DNA from: Mycoplana dimorpha
GTDB taxonomy: Bacteria; Pseudomonadota; Alphaproteobacteria; Rhizobiales; Rhizobiaceae
Length of the DNA stretch: 64,000 nt
NCBI RefSeq assembly: GCF_003046475.1
Contig: NZ_PZZZ01000003.1
Span: 496,001-560,000 of the forward strand
Reading direction: 5' to 3'
This document shows positions 58,412 through 64,000 of this stretch, in pieces; the first letter of the stretch is position 1; the number at the start of each line of letters is the position of its first letter. The position numbers and the translations under genes are program-made. The notes under the pieces were generated by a model. The model had not been told where the DNA came from. It did not search any database and was given only the letters and a program-made list of their open reading frames with translations.

Positions 58412-59971
58412 TTATGACTTTGTGGGTTCCGCGCCAGATATTTCGTCTTGAGAGCGCGTCTTAGTTTTCTTTTTTAAGTCGATGCCAGGCTCAAGTGTTA
58501 AATCCATCCATTCGGCTTGAATGGAGCTCTCTACCGATGAGTAGAAGTCCCTGACGACCTTGTGCGCCAGCGCCTTGATTTGGTCGGTTTTTTTAATGGC
58601 TGCTTCATCGCTTTCCCACTTCGATGACGTTTGGATGATGTTATTTCCTGACCAGTCCCGTCTTTTGTATTGGCGGAAACTCCAAAACAACCTAAGGTGC
58701 GATAGAGAGGAAATTATGATTATTGTGCATGAAAACGGTGTGACTGACCTGAATTTTGGTTCAAGTCGAACTGTCACCTGTTCATTTTGAATATCGCAGG
58801 TGCTTCGATAATCTTCAATAACCCGACGCCGCTCTTCAATTTCCTTGGTTTCGATGTCGCGGCCCATTCCCATAAAGCGAGACGATAAACTGAGACTGCC
58901 CATCAGTGGATTGTAATCCTTTGGGACCGTCCTTGTATACGTCCTCATTGTGTAAGTAGGCTCAACAAAATAGCCACTATCATGGTGTTTGCTAGCCCAT
59001 TCGCCGATGGCTTGTACGGACCCCGATTTTGGCCCTACGTGCCTGTTCATTTCGAAAATCTCTGACAGCTGGCCGGGGACCGGTGTGTGAGAAATTGCGG
59101 CGAGGATGTTATCTATGGCCGCCTCCGCCTCATCCTTAGTACAAAGAGTCTCATCTACCCGCTGAATTCGTTCAATCAAGGAGATATTTTTGCCGCCCTG
59201 ATCGCGTGCATCCGCTGCTGCTTCCGCCAGAGAAAGGGCCGGTAAATACCGAGCGACTACAGCCTGCATCGCAGGTGAGCCTTCGCAGAAAATCTGCGTG
59301 TAGTCAGATTGGGTTACGAACTGGGGAGTTTGGTTTGTGGATTCGAAGTAATCTGATGCTGCACTCATGAGGTCGCGGTACCTGGTCGCTCCGCTATCTC
59401 GTCGGCCTATTTCTGAAAGAAGGCACTCTGTAAATGCGCTTAAGTTGCCAGATGTCCATGACACTTGATCGCTCTGAGAGGAATACAAGAAATAAACGTC
59501 GGTAAAGCCCGCTTGTCCTCCTTTAAGAAACTCGCGAAGACCTTCACTACTTTTGATGTAACTCGTCCCTGAGTGGCAGGCATCTACTATCTTCACGAAT
59601 AATTTTGGCGACAAGCCGCGAATCATCGCATCAAGTTCGGTATTGGCCAATGATGTGCGGTTGCGAGCACTAGGGTCGTAATCTGATAAAATGTGGTAAA
59701 ATTCATCGCCTACGAAATCACCATGGCCGCTGAAGTAGAACACGACCTCTTCCACATCGGATGACTTATGCCTTCCAACAAATGCCGATATCTGGTCTTT
59801 TACGACGGTACTGGTTGTTTCACCGCTCTCGATAAGAACCAGCAGTTCGTCGAATCTTGAGGTCTGTCTAAGGACCTCCGCGATCGCCGAGCCATCGTTC
59901 TTGCAAGCTGCCAAGCTCTGCAAAGGCGCCTTGTTTTCACTCACACCAATGACTATTCCCAACTTCGCCAT
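58412..59971 (-). CDS. caspase-like (C14 family) protease with unknown C-terminal half
   Basis: 519 residues from the ATG at 59971. The first 230 residues or so are a peptidase C14 domain: MAKLGIVIGVSENKAPLQSL opens the central sheet, His83 is in FYFSGHGDF and Cys132 in IVDACHSG, the usual catalytic dyad. The C-terminal half (about 240-519) matches no family I know and ends in a Lys-rich tail; no membrane span is sure. Bacterial caspase-like proteases often act as cell-death effectors in defence systems, usually with a partner sensor, but no partner is adjacent here. By eye the gene is far less GC-rich than the core genes and codons are less biased, pointing to transfer. It lies outside the prophage att site. 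Confidence 0.78.
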   Translation of the reverse strand: MAKLGIVIGVSENKAPLQSLAACKNDGSAIAEVLRQTSRFDELLVLIESGETTSTVVKDQISAFVGRHKSSDVEEVVFYFSGHGDFVGDEFYHILSDYDPSARNRTSLANTELDAMIRGLSPKLFVKIVDACHSGTSYIKSSEGLREFLKGGQAGFTDVYFLYSSQSDQVSWTSGNLSAFTECLLSEIGRRDSGATRYRDLMSAASDYFESTNQTPQFVTQSDYTQIFCEGSPAMQAVVARYLPALSLAEAAADARDQGGKNISLIERIQRVDETLCTKDEAEAAIDNILAAISHTPVPGQLSEIFEMNRHVGPKSGSVQAIGEWASKHHDSGYFVEPTYTMRTYTRTVPKDYNPLMGSLSLSSRFMGMGRDIETKEIEERRRVIEDYRSTCDIQNEQVTVRLEPKFRSVTPFSCTIIIISSLSHLRLFWSFRQYKRRDWSGNNIIQTSSKWESDEAAIKKTDQIKALAHKVVRDFYSSVESSIQAEWMDLTLEPGIDLKKKTKTRSQDEISGAEPTKS

Positions 59972-60341
59972 GCTATTTCTTTCCCCAAAATGCACTAAAT
60001 GCAGGGAATGGTTGTGGCGATATTCATGTTTCTGTCAACGCCCGATGTTGTGTGGTTTTGTGGCCTGGATCCGAGACAGAGAATTGCGGGCCGTTCGAAA
60101 CAGGTATTATAAGCGGGATGATCTGCCTGCGGTGGCGGCGCGAGTTCTAAAATTATTGTAGAGCGATATTAGGGGGCGAGCGCATAGATTGCGCTTGAGC
60201 ATGCTTCAAATATGCGGTCGAAAAACGAAAAACTGGGTGGTGATCCCGCCGCGATTCGAACGCGGGACCCCCAGATTAGGAACCCGCTACGCGTCCTGAA
60301 TTTTCAGGGGTTCCACGCTTCTTGTCGCGCCTATGTTGCAG
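59972..60341. other. island junction: leader of the caspase gene and the att region
   Basis: About 370 bp without a protein gene. It carries the caspase promoter side, low-GC DNA around 60000-60230 and the half tRNA at 60238-60282. The short open frame starting at 60212 reads across the tRNA fragment and is not a gene. Confidence 0.6.
60238..60282 (-). pseudogene. 3' half of tRNA-Arg(CCT), attachment site
   Basis: On the minus strand the sequence reads the anticodon loop TTCCTAA (anticodon CCT at 60278-60280), the 3' anticodon strand TCTGG, variable region GGGTC, a perfect T arm CCGCG-TTCGAAT-CGCGG and the acceptor strand CGGGATC-A-CCA. The 5' side (GCGGG before the loop) does not pair with TCTGG, and there is no D arm or acceptor 5' strand. 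So only the 3' half from the anticodon loop on is a tRNA. This is the typical att remnant of an integrase that recombines in the anticodon loop; an intact copy is expected at the far end of the element, outside the window. Confidence 0.8.
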
Positions 60342-61397
60342 TTAGGCGAGAAAGGCGCGCTCGGCAGCGGCCATTTCATCGGCGCTATCATCCTTCGGGA
60401 ACAGGTGTGAATAGCGGTCCATAGTGAGCGCGATCGTCGAGTGCCCCATGCGCTCTTGAACGATCTTCGGAGGCAGACCGAGGCCGCCGTCCTCCTTCGG
60501 GTTGATGCACCAAGACGCATAGAAGTGCCTCAGCGCATGCATGCCGGTATATTTCGGCATCATGATCGAATCGCCCTTCTTGTCGACCTCCCCGCTGTCG
60601 ACCCCGATGCCCGCGGCGACCCAGGCCGGATGCAGCCCACGGCGCAAGATGTTGTTCAGCTGCTCGACCTTCCCGGTTCCGTTCGGGAATACGAGGTCGA
60701 GCACCAGGATCTTCTCTCCTGCGTCATCCACCTTGCCGGTTTCCCGCTTCGGGCAGGCCAGCTTCCATTCACGCAGGGCATTGATCACCATCGGCGGGGC
60801 CGGCACGGCGCGCTCACTTGAAAGAGACTTTGGCCGGCCGATATCATTGAAGCGGTCCGCCCGCTGGTGCACCCGAATCTCGCCCTTGTCGAGATCGACG
60901 TCCTTCCAACGAAGCCCGATGTCGCGAACGACATTGCGCCCGACTAGCCCACGCTCTTGTGCATCGGCAATCAGCGTCCCGAGGCTCACCAGCACCTTCT
61001 TGATCATTGCTGGCGACCGGCCGACGCTCCGTAGCTCATCCTCGAAAGCCCGTATCTTGGCAATCGACAGTGCCGACAGCTTCGTCGCGCCAATGAGTGG
61101 CACTAGATGGAGTCGAAGGTGGCGTTCGTAATCCTGAATCGTTGCGCGCTCCAGACCTGCAGCTGTCGCGCTGGCAAGCCATAGCTTGCCGGCCGCCTCA
61201 ACCGTCGCGCTTGCGCTGTCCGCGACATGGACGCCTTCCCTAATTTCGACAGAGGCCGTAGCGGCGAAGGCATCAGCGGCCTTCTTGAGCTTGAAGGTTT
61301 TTAGCCGGCGTTTGCCGTTGGTGTCGGTGTAGTCGACGACCCAGGCCGTCTTCTCCTCGCCTTTGGCGTTGGTCCATGTGCGCTTGCGGACGGACAT
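60342..61397 (-). CDS. phage-type tyrosine integrase, probable internal deletion
   Basis: 351 residues from the ATG at 61397 (MSVRKRTWTNAKGEEKTAW). An N-terminal Arm-binding domain (1-60) and SAM-like core-binding domain (70-170) are followed by the catalytic domain. HALR, GHSTIAL and the Tyr in MDRYSHLFP are present, so His, Arg II, His and the nucleophile are intact. The first catalytic arginine box (normally TGxRxxEL ahead of LRWxDVD) is missing: the chain runs RNVVRDIGLRWKDVDL, joining the end of the core-binding domain directly to the strand after the box (about 60915-60926). Roughly 60 residues seem lost in frame. It lies next to the half tRNA. Confidence 0.82.
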   Translation of the reverse strand: MSVRKRTWTNAKGEEKTAWVVDYTDTNGKRRLKTFKLKKAADAFAATASVEIREGVHVADSASATVEAAGKLWLASATAAGLERATIQDYERHLRLHLVPLIGATKLSALSIAKIRAFEDELRSVGRSPAMIKKVLVSLGTLIADAQERGLVGRNVVRDIGLRWKDVDLDKGEIRVHQRADRFNDIGRPKSLSSERAVPAPPMVINALREWKLACPKRETGKVDDAGEKILVLDLVFPNGTGKVEQLNNILRRGLHPAWVAAGIGVDSGEVDKKGDSIMMPKYTGMHALRHFYASWCINPKEDGGLGLPPKIVQERMGHSTIALTMDRYSHLFPKDDSADEMAAAERAFLA

Positions 61398-61416
61398 ACG
61401 TCGGGCTCCCGGCAGA

Positions 61417-61734
61417 CTATTGGCTACCGTCTGGGCTGTAACCTTCCATATCTTCCACGCGCACATCCCCTAACGGCAGGCTTTCCACGCGTTCCAAAGC
61501 CTCTCTGAGAATTGCAGCTATCTTGGTCGCGTTTATGTAGTTGGCCGCTATGACAGAATTCAACGCCTCAGTCGCCGAATGCCCGGTAGGGTCGTAAAAA
61601 GTGGCTTCCAGCCGGGCAACGATTTCCGCGTTCATGCTGCGCCCATTTTTTTTCGCTTCTTCCTTCAGACGGTCTCGCATGCCGTCCGGCAGCCGGATCA
61701 TCGCCTGTTCAGAGCCTCTTCCAATCTTCGCCAT
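61417..61734 (-). CDS. Arc-like ribbon-helix-helix repressor
   Basis: 105 residues. QAMIRLPDGMRDRLKEEAKK and NGRSMNAEIVARLE match the Arc/MetJ ribbon-helix-helix, in which the beta strand reads DNA. The remaining 60 residues are an extra helix-rich tail. It starts 23 bp before the first of three operator palindromes, ends 19 bp before the integrase start and is divergent from the excisionase-like gene, so it is probably the prophage repressor or an integrase regulator. Confidence 0.78.
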   Translation of the reverse strand: MAKIGRGSEQAMIRLPDGMRDRLKEEAKKNGRSMNAEIVARLEATFYDPTGHSATEALNSVIAANYINATKIAAILREALERVESLPLGDVRVEDMEGYSPDGSQ

Positions 61735-61756
61735 CTGCGCCTTCCCAATTTTTCCA

Positions 61757-61833
61757 TTAGCACTGTGCTAAATCCCCGTTGACGTCAAGATCAGCACGGT
61801 GCTAAGCGTGGAGTAGCATCAGCACCGTGCTGA
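61757..61833. promoter_or_regulatory. three 15-bp operator palindromes between repressor and excisionase-like genes
   Basis: Sites at 61757-61771 (TTAGCACTGTGCTAA), 61791-61805 (TCAGCACGGTGCTAA) and 61819-61833 (TCAGCACCGTGCTGA) fit T(T/C)AGCAC-N-GTGCT(A/G)A. Centres are 34 and 28 bp apart. Position and symmetry suggest a repressor-bound switch region. Confidence 0.8.
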
Positions 61834-61871
61834 ATGTTGCCCTTGACAGTCACTGACGGAAAGGAACCCCG

Positions 61872-62066
61872 ATGGCAGAGGTAGAGAGCAAACTTGATTT
61901 GGTGTGGGGAGCGGAGGAGATCGCGAAGATTATCGGGCGCTCTCCGAGGGTGACATTCCACCTGCTCATAATGGGCGCCATTCCCGCCAAGAAGGTCGGC
62001 GGCCGCTGGGTCGCAGAACGGGGCAAGCTGCAGCGCTTCTTTTTAGAAACGGCAGCGTGCCTATGA
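61872..62066 (+). CDS. excisionase/Cro-like winged-helix DNA-binding protein
   Basis: 64 residues preceded by GGAAAGGAAC. VWGAEEIAKIIGRSPRVTFH, then LIMGAIPAKKVGGRWVAERG is a MerR/Xis-type winged helix, in which a helix-turn-helix is followed by a basic wing. It is the first rightward gene after the operators. It could be Xis for the integrase or a Cro-like control protein. The stop overlaps the next gene as ATGA. Confidence 0.7.
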   Translation: MAEVESKLDLVWGAEEIAKIIGRSPRVTFHLLIMGAIPAKKVGGRWVAERGKLQRFFLETAACL

Positions 62067-62302
62067 GGGGGCCGAAAATCATGGGGTCCACTTCAGAGGC
62101 AGGGCTGGCCGAGCTTTCGGCGGACGAACACGAACACTCCGTCATCATTGAGCAGGCCGCCATGTGGCTTGCCGACCAAAACCCGTCACCGCGCCCGACC
62201 GCTCCCAAACTGCGCCAGCGGTTCGGCCTGGCGGCGCTCCAAGCCTGCGAAGCAATCGCGATGGTTGATCGGTTCCGAATCTATCGAAAGACGCACGGAT
62301 GA
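62063..62302 (+). CDS. small phage early protein, unknown function
   Basis: 79 residues from the ATG overlapping the previous stop. The second half (RPTAPKLRQRFGLAALQACE) looks like a helix-turn-helix, as found in small rhizobial prophage genes. It overlaps the next start by four bases, so it is part of a translationally coupled set. Confidence 0.6.
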   Translation: MRGPKIMGSTSEAGLAELSADEHEHSVIIEQAAMWLADQNPSPRPTAPKLRQRFGLAALQACEAIAMVDRFRIYRKTHG

Positions 62303-63078
62303 GAGCATTTGCAGCTGTCCCGCCGACCATCTGGCAGGCGGAGGTGAAGATGCTCAGAGGCGACGGCGAAGCCATCGCGATTTTCTTCCACCTTCTGACC
62401 AGTCAACACTCGACAATGATCGGCGTCTACCCGCTTGCCATCGGCTACATGGCCCATGACTTGGGGATACCCTTCGAAGGGGCTTCGAAGGGGCTTCGAA
62501 GGGTCTGCCATAGTGGTTTGGCCTCCTACGACGAGGACCGCGAGCTGGTGTGGGTGCACGACATGGCGTCATCTCAGATCGCTCCTCGCCTAGCCCCCAA
62601 GGACAACAGGGTGACGGCTGTCGCGAAGCAGTTGGAGCTCTTGCCTATCTGCCCGATAACGTTGGCTTTCTATGAGAAATATCGGGACCGCTACCATCTT
62701 AAAGACCACCCGCTTCTGGCAGACTTCGAAAGGGCCTTCCGAGGGGCTTCGGAGCCCCTTCGAAGCAAGGAGAAGGATAAGGATCAGGACCTAGGACCAG
62801 AAGAAGGAAAATTCGGCTCTGGAGATGAAGAGGGTACGTATACGCACGCGCGAGCGAACGATGAGCCGGAATTGCCATACGATCCTCCCGCCACGCTTGA
62901 AGAAGGCAGGGCGACGATCCGGTCCCTTGGTGTTCCATCGAGCTTTTTCGAGCCGGCACTGACCCGCTTGATGATGCAAGCGCTGTTTCCTTGCGATGTG
63001 GAGAGGTGGAAAGCCGAAGCCGGCGAGCCGCAGCATGACGCAACCGAACCCGTTCGACTGGGCCGAGGCAAAGTCTGA
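62299..63078 (+). CDS. phage replication-type protein carrying iteron-like repeats
   Basis: 259 residues. The N-terminal part (IWQAEVKMLRGDGEAIAIFF, then GVYPLAIGYMAHDLGIPFEG) resembles the winged-helix region of phage replisome-organiser proteins, followed by a charged low-complexity linker (SKEKDKDQDLGPEEG) and a C-terminal piece. Two groups of 11-bp repeats lie inside the gene, which is the arrangement of lambda-type O genes where the origin lies in the initiator gene. The assignment as replication protein is by resemblance and context. Confidence 0.6.
   Translation: MRAFAAVPPTIWQAEVKMLRGDGEAIAIFFHLLTSQHSTMIGVYPLAIGYMAHDLGIPFEGASKGLRRVCHSGLASYDEDRELVWVHDMASSQIAPRLAPKDNRVTAVAKQLELLPICPITLAFYEKYRDRYHLKDHPLLADFERAFRGASEPLRSKEKDKDQDLGPEEGKFGSGDEEGTYTHARANDEPELPYDPPATLEEGRATIRSLGVPSSFFEPALTRLMMQALFPCDVERWKAEAGEPQHDATEPVRLGRGKV
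62472..62504. repeat. three tandem 11-bp repeats (iteron-like)
   Basis: CTTCGAAGGGG occurs at 62472-62482, 62483-62493 and 62494-62504 (last base changed). The unit length is not a multiple of three, so the three copies are read in different frames and the conservation is at DNA level. A possible origin of replication. Confidence 0.65.
62724..62765. repeat. second group of 11-bp repeats, degenerate and inverted copies
   Basis: CTTCGAAAGGG (62724-62734), CTTCCGAGGGG (62736-62746) and the inverted CCCCTTCGAAG (62755-62765) are variants of the same unit as at 62472-62504. They extend the array within the same gene. Confidence 0.5.
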
Positions 63079-63181
63079 CGACGTGATCGACGTGATGCCG
63101 GCACTTTTCCGCAAAGCGGCGATGGAGGCGATCTGCAACATCCGAAGACCTAAGGGCGGCCTTCGCCGACATCAACTCTAG
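63035..63181 (+). CDS. small hypothetical prophage protein
   Basis: 48 residues (MTQPNPFDWAEAKSDDVIDV at the N-terminus) overlapping the end of the replication-type gene by 44 bp. Weak support; the N-terminus has the look of a real small phage protein, but there is no family match. Confidence 0.35.
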   Translation: MTQPNPFDWAEAKSDDVIDVMPALFRKAAMEAICNIRRPKGGLRRHQL

Positions 63182-63329
63182 ACAATCCGCCATGTCAGGC
63201 GGCCGGCAGTAGCTGGAGCGGGCTTTCCGAAAAGCAGCCCAAATGGACGCCACTCACATTGATTTCGACGAGGCATTTCAAATCGGCAATGCCGGAGCCG
63301 CAGATCCGGTTGTTGAAAGGACGATCACC

Positions 63330-63860
63330 ATGAGCACAGATCTTGAAATCCGGGGACTTCGCCCTGACGCAAGGGTTGGCGAGGAGTTCCATGTCCGACG
63401 ACAGGGAAGTTGGTCTGCTTTGACCGAATGCATATTCGAACTGGCTCCTGCGGAAGCCGGTGATCTCATGCTCTGGGGGGACTGCGATTCTGATGTCCTG
63501 GGCGCCGAGGGTGGTATGAGGCTCGCAGATCGTTCTGAGGACCTGCTGCAAGACGGTTCCGTCTTCGGTGACGTTGCCAAACGAAATGTCTGCCTGGCGC
63601 GGCATCCAAGCATCGAATGCACGCAATGCGACGGATGTGAGATCGACCCCGTAACTGATCAGGTCTGCTTCCGGTGCCAGGGGACGGGGACTATTCAAAA
63701 CCCACAAACTTACCGTGATCTGTACGAAAGCGACGTGTCCGAGTTTTGTGAATTCTTGCGTCACGCCGGCGGTTTTTCCGTCTGGGACTCGGCAGAATTC
63801 TTTCGCTCGTCGCAATCGATCCCGGCCCTTGCGGCGGCTCAAGCTCGTCGAATGAGATAG
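63330..63860 (+). CDS. hypothetical prophage protein with a four-cysteine zinc motif
   Basis: 176 residues from the ATG at 63330, which has AAAGGA eight bases upstream; the frame is open 29 codons earlier. A DnaJ-like pair CTQCDG and CFRCQGTGTI near residues 103-130 should bind zinc, and DVSEFCEFLRHAGGFSVW follows. A long frame also exists on the minus strand (63195-63842). I prefer this strand because of the cysteine pairs, ribosome-binding site and operon direction, but the call is not secure. Confidence 0.45.
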   Translation: MSTDLEIRGLRPDARVGEEFHVRRQGSWSALTECIFELAPAEAGDLMLWGDCDSDVLGAEGGMRLADRSEDLLQDGSVFGDVAKRNVCLARHPSIECTQCDGCEIDPVTDQVCFRCQGTGTIQNPQTYRDLYESDVSEFCEFLRHAGGFSVWDSAEFFRSSQSIPALAAAQARRMR

Positions 63861-63880
63861 GATGGGGTATTCTGTAGTTC

Positions 63881-64000
63881 ATGCCAGCGCTGTCAAACCT
63901 TAAGTGGGAGGCGTTCGCTCGGGCCGTCGTACGAGGGCGACCGGCGTCACAGGCCTATGCGAGCGTCTACCACGTCAGCGGCAATGTGGCGGAGGCCGCC
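63881..64000 (+). CDS. terminase small subunit-like protein (3' end beyond the window)
   Basis: The first 40 codons start at the ATG at 63881 and read KWEAFARAVVRGRPASQAYA, then YHVSGNVAEAA. The KxxAFxxAxxxGxxAxxAY pattern and following helix match the DNA-binding N-terminus of phage terminase small subunits. This marks the start of the packaging genes. Confidence 0.7.
   Translation, partial: MPALSNLKWEAFARAVVRGRPASQAYASVYHVSGNVAEAA

Larger units (their letters stand above)
60238..64000. mobile_element. prophage, left part (continues beyond the window)
   Basis: Starts at the half tRNA-Arg and contains integrase, Arc-like repressor, operator array, excisionase-like gene, small early genes, replication-type gene and the start of a terminase small subunit gene. 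This order is that of a lambdoid-type temperate phage. Gene directions switch at the operator array, as in an immunity region. The right end is not seen. Confidence 0.8.

Noticed and set aside
60212-60424. Short plus-strand open frame encoding GGDPAAIRTRDPQIRNPL
   Set aside because: This peptide is a well-known false translation of tRNA 3' ends. It covers the half tRNA-Arg, so it is not a gene.
62472-62504. Tandem repeats as a possible CRISPR array
   Set aside because: The 11-bp units are contiguous, with no spacers, and lie inside a coding region.
63195-63842. Minus-strand 215-codon frame in the prophage
   Set aside because: It competes with the plus-strand gene at 63330, which has a good ribosome-binding site, zinc-type cysteine pairs and the direction of its neighbours. 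Kept as an open question among the findings.

Overview
The window is GC-rich chromosomal DNA of an alphaproteobacterium, almost certainly from the Rhizobiaceae (Ensifer/Sinorhizobium, Shinella or Rhizobium-like). The grounds are the xerC...priA...atpHAGDC order, an F1-only ATP synthase operon whose beta subunit has an Ala/Lys-rich N-terminal extension, a rhizobial-type glycerol ABC transporter operon, fdsGBA-fdhD-fdsD formate dehydrogenase, hemA of the C4 pathway, and a RIME-like intergenic palindrome. No sequence search was possible, so the genus is left open.

Layout. 1-7.7 kb: end of a cytochrome b561 gene, a TraB/GumN-type protein, xerC, a PlsC-type acyltransferase, an AAA ATPase, priA and a small membrane protein. 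8.0-13.0 kb: atpHAGDC closed by a strong terminator. 13.2-16.3 kb: a bifunctional mannose-1-phosphate guanylyltransferase, a metallophosphatase and a DUF6030-like protein. 16.5-25.3 kb (minus strand): the glycerol regulon glpR-glpD-glpSTPQ-small membrane protein-glpV, which imports glycerol and oxidises glycerol 3-phosphate. Candidate DeoR-type operators precede glpR and glpD, and a divergent SDR gene lies beside glpR. 26-34.6 kb: an AcuI-type reductase, a LysR regulator and the NAD-dependent molybdenum formate dehydrogenase operon. 34.6-41.6 kb: assorted genes (methyltransferase, hydrolase, EamA transporter, TetR regulator, an orphan CheW) and arginine catabolism (rocF-rocD with a divergent Lrp regulator). 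41.7-49.5 kb: tamB and tamA, the outer-membrane translocation module. 50-54 kb: a small glycine-zipper lipoprotein and a three-gene CoxS/CoxL/CoxM-like molybdenum hydroxylase of the form II (AYRGAGR) class. 54.2-58.3 kb: hemA preceded by two FNR/FixK-like boxes, dxr, a META-MliC fusion protein and a small unknown protein.

From 58.4 kb the character changes. A visibly less GC-rich gene for a caspase-like (C14) protease stands between the core genome and an attachment site. That site is the 3' half of a tRNA-Arg(CCT) gene (60238-60282). To its right starts a prophage that runs off the window: tyrosine integrase, Arc-like repressor, three near-identical 15-bp operators, an excisionase-like gene, small early genes, a replication-type gene carrying 11-bp iteron-like repeats, and the start of a terminase small subunit gene. 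The integrase appears to have lost, in frame, the segment with the first catalytic arginine, so the prophage may be unable to excise by itself.

The most noteworthy points are the stand-alone caspase at the island junction, the damaged integrase beside the half-tRNA att site, the iteron-like repeats whose period is not a multiple of three, the complementary degeneration of the two glycerol ATPases, and the regulatory palindromes near glpR, glpD, hemA and the prophage repressor.
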